A stretch of DNA of 64,000 nucleotides from Trichobilharzia regenti. Its lineage: Eukaryota > Platyhelminthes > Trematoda > Strigeidida > Schistosomatidae. The DNA is taken from the NCBI GenBank assembly GCA_944472135.2, contig OX235265.1:94334984-94398983 (forward strand), written 5' to 3'. Positions within the stretch are counted from its first letter, which is position 1, and every line of letters starts with the position of its first letter. Shown in pieces: positions 35,096-48,279 of this stretch. A program made the translations under genes and the position numbers. A model generated the notes under the pieces. It was given only the letters and a program-made list of their open reading frames with translations, did not search any database and was not told the origin of the DNA.

Positions 35096-35463
35096 TGTCA
35101 ATGGAGTTGAAGATTGAACAACCAATTCTTGGTTGTTTGCCTAAAATCAACTTCCCCAATTTTCGCGGAAGCATCAACACGACAGTCATCGTCTCATCGG
35201 TCGCTGTTCAGAAAGAAGATTGAAACATCGTCAGAAGTAATACAGAGATTTATTATTGTAATATTTGTTTTCAGACCTTAGTTGCTTAGTTCGTTTATTC
35301 CTTTTATATGTTGGTGTAACAATACAGAAATTTCAAACGTCAGATCGGTGTTTTGGTTTTTGCGTCCGTTATTACTAAGCGTTTCTGAGAAATCTTCTAA
35401 GAACAGCGTGGGCCCGAGCGTAGCGAGAGCTGGGCATTAACGGTTTATGAGACTTTGCTGACA
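35096..35463 (+). repeat. Hybrid LTR between B1 and B2
   Basis: Left flank ATCGT, right flank AACAT. The 5' portion has the copy-2 variants (GAACAACC, GCCTAAAAT at 35,140) and the 3' portion has the copy-1 variants (ACAGAGATTT at 35,242, GTTGCTTAGTTCG, GACTTTGCTGACA). The crossover lies between about 35,145 and 35,242. Private variants (GCGGAAGCATCAACACGAC) are shared with the next hybrid LTR. Confidence 0.95.
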
Positions 35464-36430
35464 AACATCTTTCACCTGCATCACAGGAGTGAGATCTGCA
35501 CTCAAACCATTTTGAGAGCTAGTGGTTGATACCGTATTACACGGCCGTAATGTAGTTATAACCGAATTTGAGCCACTGTTTAAACAATTGTGTTTCTACG
35601 AACACATTTTCTAGAGATTTGGACCATAATTTCAAGAATTATGTGACAAGAAGTAGTAAATAAATTTCACAGCAAACACCTGCAAAAATGTCACCAATGT
35701 CGAGCTACATCCATATCCTGACTATAATAATAATGTATATTTTCATATAAACATTTACAGGCACGCTCAAGTATGATATAGTCTCAAATCGTAGACTGTC
35801 TAGAAGTTAATAATGTTTCAACAGTTAAATATTTGATAATATATATAATTACACTCATTGTCTGAACCAGGCCGTATAGTTATTGAATTGTACAGTTACC
35901 CTCCAGGTTGCGCCGGAAAACTGACATCGTTTCGTTTTCATCTCGTGGTTGTAGGCATACGATAACCAACCAATGATGAGGTAAGTACAACGTTTACAAG
36001 GGATTGGAAGCTGTTTTAGAAAAGTTAAAGTGCTAAGGTGAAACATTAAAGTGTAATAGATTAAGTGAGTGAAATATATAGTTAATAAACACATTTATAT
36101 AGAAAACAGAATGCGGAAGTAATTAATCCTTAGGCCGACAACGTTCATTTGCAATGTATAATGCTACCTATATAGTTTTCACTATCATGATATCCCCTTC
36201 TGATTTTAATACATTTATCCTCATGCCGGTATTTTTATTTCATAACTTTTTGTGCATTTGGTGCGCACGCTTACCCTACAGAGAATAGGAATATAATAAG
36301 TCGAGTCAATTTAATAAAGAGCTATAAAATGTTAGGTTTAATGGAATATAATGAGGATCGAGTAAAGACGTTATTAGAAAATGAATGAGATAAAACGTTG
36401 TGAGGTGGTATTTAAAGATCTGACAATGGA

Positions 36431-36724
36431 TGTGGCGAGAGCAGGCTGCTAGCCAATCGGTAGACATTAATCGACGCTGATTGGTAGATATTAATCTAAG
36501 CTTCCGTGGGCAAATATGATTCGCCGATAAATGGCTCTACTTTCCGAGAAATATCGAAAACAACCAATCAGGAAACTGTGTTTGTCTTCCAAGAAACAAT
36601 CAATTAGAAGACCGCATTTTTCTGCTTGCATAAGCCTTATTATTGTACATAAAATATATATAAATACGCGTTGATTTTCGTAACAAAACGATCTGTTGCC
36701 TGGCCCTTGTCTTCTGTTGTTACA
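36431..36724 (+). repeat. Solo LTR of the Gypsy-like family in B2
   Basis: Copy of the B1 solo LTR, same TGGA flanks; duplicated with the segment and not independently inserted. Confidence 0.95.
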
Positions 36725-37152
36725 TGGATAGCAAGTTAATTTATAAGATGCCCCATAAATCTGTGCAGATCCCGCGTGGTCGCATCTCAACAATAGGCTG
36801 AGCGAATGGTATATATTTAAAGGCAGAAGCATGATCCGTCTAGGCGTTCAGTATTATCTTTTTCAAGATAAAGATCTAAGCCCTCATAAAAATCAGAAAT
36901 ATCTCGAGCCTTCAAATTGCATATTGCCGTTCCTGCAGAATGGGGCGATTCACATTAGTGATCACCACCATATCTACCTATCACAAATACGTGAGATTAC
37001 ACAGTGTGAATGCACCTGTGCCATTAACAAAGATTTGCAGTCATATCTCTAGTAGTTCTTCCAACTGACTGCCAACGATTTTATGAACCAATACCAGTTT
37101 TTCATTTGACCCACCCAAACACATTTTAAACCTTAACATGTGCTGGCTAGCA

Positions 37153-37463
37153 TTATCCCTCTAGGAAGGCGATGGCTTGATATGCCATCACGTGTTCTAG
37201 CCATCTCGACCTATTCAGCTTCCCTACCTTGAAGACTAACTTACTCCCCCCACCCAAACATTTATGCGTAACCTCAACACCACTCGCCATACTATACTGC
37301 TTTAACCATGAGACAGAACACAGACACTTATAGTCAAACACCGGTATCCTTTCCACCAGGGGTTACTTCTCATAGTTTAGGTGTATAATATCATCAGCAA
37401 ACCGTAATTTGATGAGAATATTCCCTGATAAGTCTCTAAAGTCGATTATAGACTATCCCACTA
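37153..37463 (-). pseudogene. RTE-like RT remnant in B2
   Basis: Segmental duplicate of the remnant at 33,170-33,480, with the same FADD and FDYKCL pieces and the same lesions. Confidence 0.65.
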
Positions 37464-39078
37464 ATATACGTATGATTGGATTGAACTGATATAAGGATGA
37501 CAGTTTAAGAATTGAGCTTTGTGTTGCATCCCACTCAGAAATGTGTTTTCTCGGATAATTTGCAAACAGTAATCACTGAATAGAAAACATTCTGTAGGCT
37601 TTATGAAACTCATAAACTGACTCACTACTTTTGCAGGCATTATAGTGTTTCCTCAATAAGGCGAGATTTGTATATTTGGGCTGCATAAAACGAGTAAGTA
37701 GTATCCTGACAATACCAACGACTAAAACAAGTCTAGGGATTATGCACTACAACATTTACTTTATTGAATACTCCAGCAGACTTTACATAAACGCTTGACA
37801 GATATCAAATTTATGTGGGAGGTCAGTAAGATTTAGTAAACTCAAAAGTACTTTCGGTTTCCATAGGAGTTCCCCATACCGAATTTGTTCCTTTACAACC
37901 TCAATTAAATAACGCTGACGTGGAAGAAATTCCATTCTTCATTACTAAACTCAACGAAAAGAATCATGTTTTTTATTCTTAAAAACAGGAGCATTCGTAA
38001 TGTTTCACTTTATGTAAATGAAGTTACATACAGTTGCAATAAGAACTCAGTGCAACTCGATGCACAATAGTATATCTACAAACAAAGTGAAAAATAATGT
38101 CCTCCTTACCTTATGAACAACTTGTCCTGATTCCGGGATAATAACTTTCTTTCACCTATGAGCCTGAGTTATGTCTATGAAATCGCAATATTACATCAGT
38201 CAAATCTTCCCCCAAAACCAAAGCCACTTGAAACAAATAGCAACACAGCAACAAGCGTCATTGCGGGGATATGCAATAAAGTCGCTCGGCGTGAACGCTT
38301 GACTGGGTCCTTCAGCTACAGAAATCGGCTAAAATGGTGGAAGTCAGCATCCAGTTTTCAGTGATGAATGTTCTGGCTAAGACTTTTGGGGAAATACTTA
38401 CCGCCGTACCCTTCTCGAAGTAGTAATAATTAATATTATTAATTTAATTTATATTTCAGACAGGTGAGTTTACGAGAAATGCATTCCATTTTTACAGGGA
38501 CGATCAGTAATGTTATAAATTATAATCCTGAAGTATCATATATTAATATTTTTTCAAAAGTTTAAATTGTTCAATTATTGTACAAGCAATCAGAGCAGGT
38601 TCTTATGAATGCTAAATTTTAACCCGTTTATTAATAATAATAATCTGTATTCTCATATAAACATATACATTTACATGAAAATGCATGTCGTTTTTACAGG
38701 CACGATCAAGTATGATACAATATCAAATCGTAGATTGTCTACAAGTTAATAATTTTTCAACAGTTAAATATTTGATATATAAATATAAAATAAATAAATA
38801 AATAGATTGATTCTCATGATACAGTACATGAGGGACGCCAGTTTACAGGCATCACAAAATTGTTACAGAAACAGAACCATATTATTCAGTCACATTTTAC
38901 AATCGATAGCAAAATATGTTTAACATGTACACTGGAGATTATACATAAACTTGATAAATGTTAATCCGAATAGTATAAAACATCCTTTCCACTTATGAAC
39001 AATCGTTTCTGTGCATAGTTGGAAAACTCCTCTAGATTGACAGTGAGTGCAACACATCAGGAATTACAGAGGTATCGT

Positions 39079-39446
39079 TGTCAATGGAGTTGAAGATTGA
39101 ACAACCAATTCTTGGTTGTTTGCCTAAAATCAACTTCCCCAATTTTCGCGGAAGCATCAACACGACAGTCATCGTCTCATCGGTCGCTGTTCAGAAAGAA
39201 GATTGAAACATCGTCAGAAGTAATACAGAGATTTATTATTGTAATATTTGTTTTCAGACCTTAGTTGCTTAGTTCGTTTATTCCTTTTATATGTTGGTGT
39301 AACAATACAGAAATTTCAAACGTCAGATCGGTGTTTTGGTTTTTGCGTCCGTTATTACTAAGCGTTTCTGAGAAATCTTCTAAGAACAGCGTGGGCCCGA
39401 GCGTAGCGAGAGCTGGGCATTAACGGTTTATGAGACTTTGCTGACA
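39079..39446 (+). repeat. Hybrid LTR between B2 and B3
   Basis: Same ATCGT and AACAT flanks, same crossover position and same private variants as the LTR at 35,096. It was therefore copied in a second round of duplication and not formed independently. Confidence 0.95.
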
Positions 39447-40412
39447 AACATCTTTCACCTGCATCACAGGAGTGAGATCTGCACTCAAACCATTTTGAGA
39501 GCTAGTGGTTGATACCGTATTACACGGCCGTAATGTAGTTATAACCGAATTTGAGCCACTGTTTAAACAATTGTGTTTCTACGAACACATTTTCTAGAGA
39601 TTTGGACCATAATTTCAAGAATTATGTGACAAGAAGTAGTAAATAAATTTCACAGCAAACACCTGCAAAAATGTCACCAATGTCGAGCTACATCCATATC
39701 CTGACTATAATAATAATGTATATTTTCATATAAACATTTACAGGCACGCTCAAGTATGATATAGTCTCAAATCGTAGACTGTCTAGAAGTTAATAATGTT
39801 TCAACAGTTAAATATTTGATATATATATAATTACACTCATTGTCTGAACCAGGCCGTATAGTTATTGAATTGTACAGTTACCCTCCAGGTTGCGCCGGAA
39901 AACTGACATCGTTTCGTTTTCATCTCGTGGTTGTAGGCATACGATAACCAACCAATGATGAGGTAAGTACAACGTTTACAAGGGATTGGAAGCTGTTTTA
40001 GAAAAGTTAAAGTGCTAAGGTGAAACATTAAAGTGTAATAGATTAAGTGAGTGAAATATATAGTTAATAAACACATTTATATAGAAAACAGAATGCGGAA
40101 GTAATTAATCCTTAGGCCGACAACGTTCATTTGCAATGTATAATGCTACCTATATAGTTTTCACTATCATGATATCCCCTTCTGATTTTAATACATTTAT
40201 CCTCATGCCGGTATTTTTATTTCATAACTTTTTGTGCATTTGGTGCGCACGCTTACCCTACAGAGAATAGGAATATAATAAGTCGAGTCAATTTAATAAA
40301 GAGCTATAAAATGTTAGGTTTAATGGAATATAATGAGGATCGAGTAAAGACGTTATTAGAAAATGAATGAGATAAGACGTTGTGAGGTGGTATTTAAAGA
40401 TCTGACAATGGA

Positions 40413-40706
40413 TGTGGCGAGAGCAGGCTGCTAGCCAATCGGTAGACATTAATCGACGCTGATTGGTAGATATTAATCTAAGCTTCCGTGGGCAAATATG
40501 ATTCGCCGATAAATGGCTCTACTTTCCGAGAAATATCGAAAACAACCAATCAGGAAACTGTGTTTGTCTTCCAAGAAACAATCAATTAGAAGACCGCATT
40601 TTTCTGCTTGCATAAGCCTTATTATTGTACATAAAATATATATAAATACGCGTTGATTTTCGTAACAAAACGATCTGTTGCCTGGCCCTTGTCTTCTGTT
40701 GTTACA
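40413..40706 (+). repeat. Solo LTR of the Gypsy-like family in B3
   Basis: Third copy, TGGA flanks kept. Confidence 0.95.
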
Positions 40707-41134
40707 TGGATAGCAAGTTAATTTATAAGATGCCCCATAAATCTGTGCAGATCCCGCGTGGTCGCATCTCAACAATAGGCTGAGCGAATGGTATATATTT
40801 AAAGGCAGAAGCATGATCCGTCTAGGCGTTCAGTATTATCTTTTTCAAGATAAAGATCTAAGCCCTCATAAAAATCAGAAATATCTCGAGCCTTCAAATT
40901 GCATATTGCCGTTCCTGCAGAATGGGGCGATTCACATTAGTGATCACCACCATATCTACCGATCACGGATACGTGAGATTACACAGTGTGAATGCACCTG
41001 TGCCATTAACAAAGATTTGCAGTCATATCTCTAGTAGTTCTTCCAACTGACTGCCAACGATTTTATGAACCAATACCAGTTTTTCATTTGACCCACCCAA
41101 ACACATTTTAAACCTTAACATGTGCTGGCTAGCA

Positions 41135-41445
41135 TTATCCCTCTAGGAAGGCGATGGCTTGATATGCCATCACGTGTTCTAGCCATCTCGACCTATTCAG
41201 CTTCCCTACCTTGAAGACTAACTTACTCCCCCCACCCAAACATTTATGCGTAACCTCAACACCACTCGCCATACTATACTGCTTTAACCATGAGACAGAA
41301 CACAGACACTTATAGTCAAACACCGGTATCCTTTCCACCAGGGGTTACTTCTCATAGTTTAGGTGTATAATATCATCAGCAAACCGTAATTTGATGAGAA
41401 TATTCCCTGATAAGTCTCTAAAGTCGATTATAGACTATCCCACTA
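41135..41445 (-). pseudogene. RTE-like RT remnant in B3
   Basis: Third segmental copy of the remnant at 33,170-33,480. B3 carries several private substitutions nearby (for example around 40,965 and 41,478), which helps exclude simple assembly duplication. Confidence 0.65.
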
Positions 41446-43060
41446 ATATACGTATGATTGGATTGAACTGATATAAGGGTGACAGTTTAAGAATTGAGCT
41501 TTGTGTTGCATCCCACTCAGAAATGTGTTTTCTCGGATAATTTGCAAACAGTAATCACTGAATAGAAAACATCCTGTAGACTTTATGAAACTCATAAACT
41601 GACTCACTACTTTTGCAGGCATTATAGTGTTTCCTCAATAAGGCGAGATTTGTATATTTGGGCTGCATAAAACGAGTAAGTAGTATCCTGACAATACCAA
41701 CGACTAAAACAAGTCTAGGGATTATGCACTACAACATTTACTTTATTGAATACTCCAGCAGACTTTACATAAACGCTTGACAGATATCAAATTTATGTGG
41801 GAGGTCAGTAAGATTTAGTAAACTCAAAAGTACTTTCGGTTTCCATAGGAGTTCCCCATACCGAATTTGTTCCTTTACAACCTCAATTAAATAACGCTGA
41901 CGTGGAAGAAATTCCATTCTTCATTACTAAACTCAACGAAAAGAATCATGTTTTTTATTCTTAAAAACAGGAGCATTCGTAATGTTTCACTTTATGTAAA
42001 TGAAGTTACATACAGTTGCAATAAGAACTCAGTGCAACTCGATGCACAATAGTATATCTACAAACAAAGTGAAAAATAATGTCCTCCTTACCTTATGAAC
42101 AACTTGTCCTGATTCCGGGATAATAACTTTCTTTCACCTATGAGCCTGAGTTATGTCTATGAAATCGCAATATTACATCAGTCAAATCTTCCCCCAAAAC
42201 CAAAGCCACTTGAAACAAATAGCAACACAGCAACAAGCGTCATTGCGGGGATATGCAATAAAGTCGCTCGGCGTGAACGCTTGACTGGGTCCTTCAGCTA
42301 CAGAAATCGGCTAAAATGGTGGAAGTCAGCATCCAGTTTTCAGTGATGAATGTTCTGGCTAAGACTTTTGGGGAAATACTTACCGCCGTACCCTTCTCGA
42401 AGTAGTAATAATTAATATTATTAATTTAATTTATATTTCAGACAGGTGAGTTTACGAGAAATGCATTCCATTTTTACAGGGACGATCAGTAATGTTATAA
42501 ATTACAATCCTGAAGTATCATATATTAATATTTTTTCAAAAGTTTAAATTGTTCAATTATTGTACAAGCAATCAGAGCAGGTTCTTATGAATGCTAAATT
42601 TTAACCCGTTTATTAATAATAATAATCTGTATTCTCATATAAACATATACATTTACATGAAAATGCATGTCGTTTTTACAGGCACGATCAAGTATGATAC
42701 AATATCAAATCGTAGATTGTCTACAAGTTAATAATTTTTCAACAGTTAAATATTTGATATATAAATATAAAATAAATAAATAAATAGATTGATTCTCATG
42801 ATACAGTACATGAGGGACGCCAGTTTACAGGCATCACCAAATTGTTACAGAAATAGAACCATATTATTCAGTCACATTTTACAATCGATAGCAAAATATG
42901 TTTAACATGTACACTGGAGATTATACATACACTTGATAAATGTTAATCCGAATAGTATAAAACATCCTTTCCACTTATGAACAATCGTTTCTGTGCATAG
43001 TTGGAAAACTCCTCTAGATTGACAGTGAGTGCAACACATCAGGAATTACAGAAGTATCGT

Positions 43061-43418
43061 TGTCAATGGAGTTGAAGATTGAACAACCAATTCTTGGTTG
43101 TTTGCCTAAAATCAACTTCCCCAATTTTCGCGGAGGCATCAATACGACAGTCATCGTCTCATCGGTCGCTGTTCAGAAAGAAGATTGAAACATCGTCAGA
43201 AGTAATACAATGATTTATTATTGTAATATTTGTTTTCAGACCTTAGTTCACTTATTCTTTTTATATGTTGGTGTAACAATAAAGAAATCTCAAGCGGCAG
43301 ATCGGTGTTTTGGTTTTTGCGTCCGTTATAACTAAGCGTTTCTGAAATCTTCAAGGAACAGCGTGGGCCCGAGCGTAGCGAGAGCTGGGCATTAACGGTT
43401 TATGAGACGTGATTGACA
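43061..43418 (+). repeat. 5' LTR of gag element copy 2
   Basis: 358 bp. Its 5' end variants (GAACAACC, GCCTAAAAT) are those seen in the left part of both hybrid LTRs. The 3' LTR has a different start (GAACGATCAATTCATGG), so the two LTRs are not identical. Confidence 0.95.
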
Positions 43419-43562
43419 GTTTCTGACGATAGAAACAGATATGGCGGATTCAGACAGTTGGTGAAAGTTTGGATAGTCGCCGTTCATTTTTCCTGGTGCC
43501 GGTCAAGTCCTCTTTGAACAAGCAATATCTGGAACGTTTTTGGAATTGGGTCAAGTTCAACA

Positions 43563-45517
43563 ATGCCTGGGTCAAAGAAGGGACAGAGTGTCTTGGATGC
43601 AAACAGGAAAGTAAGTCATGGTGACTTGTCTGTTAATTGTAACGATGTGTCTGATGTTAAGCATGACATGGTTGATGTTACTGTTTCGCCGTTCAGGGAT
43701 AATAGGAACATCAAACTCCCTAAATTTGAACCACGGTGTTTCGATGGAAACCCGGCTGATTATTTACAATTTGTAAAGGAGTTTGAGATCATGCTGAATA
43801 GTTTTCTATTAAGTGATGAATTGAAGTTAATGTATTTGATGAGATATTGCACTGGAGATGCTGCAAGAGCTATACACTGTTGTAAGTTTATGAAGCCAAA
43901 AGAGGGCTACGATGAGGCTATGAGCATATTACGTCGAAGGTTTGGAAGACCCTCGATGATTGCAGGGAAATTATTCGAGGCTGTTAAGGGTAATGGTGGT
44001 CAATTACAGGATGACTCCCAGGCACTCACTAAGTTTTTAGATAATTTGCTAATTTACAAGAATGCAATGATTTCGATGAATCGAATGAGTGACCTCAACT
44101 CGAGTTTTATACTAGAAGTAATAGCAAGACGTCTACCTACTCGACTGCAAAGGAAGTGGGTGAAGATGAGCTCCCGTATGGAGGATGAGGGTATCGAGCC
44201 AAAGTTTGATGATATCCTGAAACTGGTAAATACTAGTGTCAATCAATCTATGAGCAAGTTCGCCAGTCTATTACATCTCACCCCTAGAATAGAGCAGTCT
44301 GAGATCAAAATGCAATCATTGATGACGAGTAGGCCTCAGAGAGGTGGATATCGAGAAGCTCCATGATGTCTAGTAATGCATATAGACCTAGTGAGTGTAA
44401 CAGGTTTCGTAGTACATCCTCAACAGATAAGTTACAAGATGCAAGACAAACACGGTTGTGCTTGACACGTGTGCAAGAGGTGCATACAGAAGTGAACTGT
44501 GAACCGGTGAGCAAGTTCAGTGATAAGCTAAATGTAAACTCCAGGTCTGACTCCGAATTGTGTGACGATAACGGTGTTGTGAAGAAGTCTGTAGTTGCAA
44601 CTGGTAAGCCGTTGTTGAATAGAGTGTCACAGAATAGAGTTACTGCTTCAGAGTGGAGTTCTGACTCCACAAGTTTACAAAGTATAACTAGTCAGAGTGA
44701 AGATATAAAACCTTTAATGATTTGTGAGGAGGAACCAAAATTGTCTACTTCTGTTATTAAAGAGTTTGAAAATGATGAAGTTGACGGTAAAGTGAATATT
44801 CGTGATAATGATCATGATACTTCACAGTTGTCTTTGGTTGATCATTATGAGATGCGGGATATGCCTACTACTGCTAAGTTAAATAAAGGTTCTGTACAAC
44901 TACAACGTGAAGTAGAATTGAACGCAGATGCAGTTCCAGAAGGTGTGCATACTTGTGAGACAGTCAGTGTAATTGATCAGCGTGTAGCCCACCTATCATC
45001 AGATGATAGTGCTAAACCCGAACTAGTAGTGAAAGACAGCAGTGGTGGTAATCTTGCAGTTGGACAACTATCTGAAAGCCGAAAAAGAACAGCTTCTGAT
45101 CCACCGCTAAGTTCATCACCTTGTGTCACTCAGTCATCGTTGGTGTTTTCATCCACAATGAAACAGATGCCCATCAACTCTAGTATCTTCTACAATGACT
45201 ATGGTAGTATCAGTTCGTTTGAAAGGACGAATATCAATGGTCAGTTTAGTGTGGATAAGCCAAGTGTAAAGGAGAGAGTTATTGTTAAATTGACTTGCAC
45301 GAATAAAGGCATTTCTAGTTTCAAGTTACTAATTGAATGTTATTATCTTTGGTGTAAATTACTCTGTTTTTACACTTGGTTGATGAGATATGCCGTGTGT
45401 TTGTTCGTCATCTATATTCTACGATACAATGACATGGGCGTGTTGCCGTTCAGATTTGAGGATATAGCTGATAGAAGGAAGTTAGCAAATGAACTCTGCG
45501 ACGATTTTCCAACCTAG
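43563..45517 (+). pseudogene. Gag-like protein, copy 2, one-base frameshift
   Basis: Almost identical to copy 1 (few substitutions in 651 codons). A single G is missing at about 44,358 (GAGAAGCTCC against GAGAAGGCTCC). The frame therefore closes at 44,366 after the Gag domain, and the polar region, hydrophobic segment and tail are read only from 44,363 in another frame to the usual stop at 45,517. Separate N- and C-terminal products might be made, but no slippery site was recognised, so a simple mutation is likelier. Confidence 0.9.
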
Positions 45518-46668
45518 AGCGTCAACCTGAGAAGGGTTGTAGGCGTACTGCTGTAAGTCCTACAGTTCTTCAAAGGGTAGCGCATCAATGAGCAGTCCAA
45601 TGTGCTTGGTGTATGATCTTGTACATATGTTCATATTGCATATACTGAATTGATATCATCTTTCATCTATCTGTTGGTAATTCTGTTTGTGTCCGGACGA
45701 CTTCCACTTGGATCATCCAGCTGAGAAGGAATGTAGGCGTACTGCTGTAAGTCCTACAGTTCTTCAAGGGTAGTTTGCCGTGCCAGAATACACAACATTT
45801 GATGTGTTGATTGTACATATGTTTGTGTTAAATAATTGTGTGAGTTCCAATTGATGTAATTGTTGGTTAATCTTGTTTGTGTCTGGACATTCCACAAATT
45901 ACAATCGTCAACCTGAGAAGGGTTGTAGGCGTACTGGTGTAAGTCCTGCAATTCTTCAAAGGAATTCCACCAAGGCAGGATCGGCGAGTTTGTTTGTACT
46001 GTTTGTATATACGTGTGGTGTGTCGTAGCAATTGGTGTATTTTGGATTCATTGTGTTTACTTGTTGTTTTCGTGTCTTGTTGTTATTGCGTAATTTTGTT
46101 AAAATTTTCGTCGTTATTACTTCTGAAGTTGTGTCCAGTCTTCTACATCCGTGAATGAATTGATTGATGTTAAGGACAGCAGATGGGTCGTATACGCCGG
46201 GGAGGCTAGGCTATTGCTGTGAATGAAATGCACACGGAGATAATTGTTAGCTGCGGTCCGACACGCCGGGGAGAAAGAGTGTAAACGACTGAGGCTCGCA
46301 TGCGTCACCGCTACTAGAACTGAGGCAGAATGAGTGACAAGCGATTTCAGTGGTAATTGATAATGAGTAGATAAGAGGATGTGCGTAGAGTATCGTGAGG
46401 TGCTGCCATGGTCACTTTGCTTTCTGCAAGAGTCATTCTAGCAAGTGGCGATTGTGTTGCAAGATGTCAAGAGGAGGTCTCTGTCTGGAGGCGCAGGTCG
46501 TCATTGATGTGTGAGATTGTGCTGTGGGTATGCTTGTGGTGTGTTGGCTTTTCTGTTTGTTTTCCATTTCAGCTCTGTCCGTGTGACCCAGGTTCTCGCA
46601 ATGGCATCCAAGTCAACGTGCATTGGTCGTGAAGGAAAAAAGGGTTGGATCCCTTTTTTGCCGGGGAG

Positions 46669-47026
46669 TGTCAATGGAGTTGAAGATTGAACGATCAATT
46701 CATGGTTGATTCCTCAAAACCAACTTCCCCAATTTTCGCGGAGGCATCAATACGACAGTCATCGTCTCATCGGTCGCTGTTCAGAAAGAAGATTGAAACA
46801 TCGTCAGAAGTAATACAATGATTTATTATTGTAATATTTGTTTTCAGACCTTAGTTCACTTATTCTTTTTATATGTTGGTGTAACAATAAAGAAATCTCA
46901 AGCGGCAGATCGGTGTTTTGGTTTTTTCGTCCGTTATAACTAAGCGTTTCTGAAATCTTCAAGGAACAGCGTGGGCCCGAGCGTAGCAAGAGCTGGGCAT
47001 TAACGGTTTATGAGACGTGATTGACA
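46669..47026 (+). repeat. 3' LTR of gag element copy 2
   Basis: 358 bp, preceded by GCCGGGGAG and followed by the ATCGT duplication. Confidence 0.95.
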
Positions 47027-48279
47027 ATCGTCTTCGCATTAACAAAATACCAGTTCTATGCTGGATGGGTTATAAGTGCCTGAGAAAAAAATAATGCTTG
47101 AAGGCAATTTTCGTACATTACTTTGTTGTTCGCAGAGTCCTTGAATTATAGTTCATTGATTGTTATTTTGAAATCAGTGATATGTTTATCTCATTTGATC
47201 TGCAATATCATTGTTCGGAGTAAAATACATAAGCTGTAGACGCATTAATTAATGGATTTCTACTGCTTGTGGTTATTTGCTTCTCGTGAGTAAGGTTTTT
47301 GAATTTTTGTTGTTCCGACAGGAGTTGTGGATATTGACTGCTCAGCAACATTACGGATATAAGTTCATCACATTATCTCAGGAATGTTGGGTTGTAGTTG
47401 GCGAGGCATATATGATGTCCGACGAGCGTACATCTGTCCATGTGATGTTGTGGTGAGTTATATCTTTTTCATGTTGTCGGTTTATGTCCATCTTATTCCA
47501 CTTATTGTGTTGGGTAGAAGTTTTACAAACAAAACTTCTTGTCTGTTTGAAGGTAAGGTATATATATACAATAATGTCACCATCAAAGTTGAGCGACAAC
47601 CCAAACTTCGTTCCGTTTGCTGCCGATAGTTATGGTCAACCAGTGAACAGCGTATATCTGGGTGAGTGCTATACCTCCACGTGGTTCTACGCTATTTCAG
47701 GAGGAGAAGAAAATCCTGCGAGGCTGCGAAATGGTATGAAATGCAATTATGAATGACAGATTATTGGAAGCATATTTACAAGATTAATACAAGAAGAAGA
47801 AACTATATAGTTCTTGAAATGACAGCATAAATTTGCGATGTGTAACGCTAACCATATTGGTCTAAGCATGGAAAATACGGTGTTTTCGATGGAGATATAG
47901 CTTTGTTCAAACACTGGTGTTGTTGTTTTTTAATCAAAGCAACCAGACTTTGATCAAGCAACATATATGAACAAAGAGCAAGTTTTAGCTTTATTGATGG
48001 CCCGGGTAGTTAACATAAGGTAGAGTATAAAACTGCGTAAATAAAAACATTATTGTGAGGTAGGTAAGTGATATTAAGGTGAGGAGTGGATTCAAACATC
48101 TGAAAAATTAGAACCCGTAGGACAAGCTGGCCTGTAAGATGTCTCACGAATTTCTGTGGGGCCCATGGGGTAGCATCTTGACAAGAAGCTGAACTGGCTT
48201 GTAGACGGTAAGAGCAAAAGCACTTTTTTATTTATAATTTAGATGTGTGCAACCCTTATTATTTTTGTGTTGAGGATCC
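47027..48279. other. Flank of element copy 2, partly satellite-related, no clear gene
   Basis: 47,027-47,230 is a diverged relative of part of the 1,731-bp unit (CTTCGCATTAACAAAATACC, then ACTTTGTTGTTCGCAG, then a TTCATTGATTG word in the same order). This may be an ancestral single copy of that block. The rest shows no recognisable protein. Confidence 0.5.
47574..47661 (+). CDS. Possible short first exon, unidentified
   Basis: ATG followed by 29 codons (MSPSKLSDNPNFVPFAADSY...) up to a strong donor, CTGG/GTGAGT. Another good donor, AAG/GTAAGG, lies just upstream at 47,551. No matching downstream exon was found and the peptide is not recognised. In a region otherwise made of transposons it may be chance. 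Confidence 0.15.

Larger units (their letters stand above)
31484..43060. repeat. Three tandem 3.6-kb segments (B1-B3) separated by hybrid LTRs
   Basis: B1 31,484-35,095, B2 35,464-39,078, B3 39,447-43,060. They are near-identical, differing by a few substitutions and a 2-bp microsatellite step. Each begins AACAT (right target duplication of element copy 1) and ends ATCGT (left target duplication of copy 2). Contents in order: 5' end of the CR1-like LINE (first ~250 bp), a dispersed repeat, a solo Gypsy-like LTR, an RTE RT remnant (minus) and (TAA)-rich dispersed repeat ends. No host gene was recognised; a 68-residue frame (34,175-34,381 and copies) matches nothing known to me. An inverted, older relic of the left third lies at 51,480-52,400. 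Confidence 0.95.
43061..47026 (+). mobile_element. BEL/Pao-like gag-only LTR element, complete copy 2
   Basis: LTRs of 358 bp at 43,061-43,418 and 46,669-47,026, both TGTCAAT ... ATTGACA, with a perfect target duplication ATCGT (43,056-43,060; 47,027-47,031). Interior is collinear with copy 1: gag, three 193-bp repeats, hairpin at 46,636-46,659. The left flank is the end of B3. Unlike copy 1, both LTRs carry AATAAA near their middle (AACAATAAAGAAATC). Confidence 0.95.

Noticed and set aside
31484..43060. CRISPR-like or other direct-repeat array
   Set aside because: Repeats are kilobases long, bounded by LTRs with target duplications, in a eukaryotic transposon context.
31484..43060. Triplication as a pure assembly artefact
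   Set aside because: Segments carry private substitutions and a microsatellite length step, and the hybrid LTR flanks follow a biological rule; long reads would still be needed to fix the copy number.
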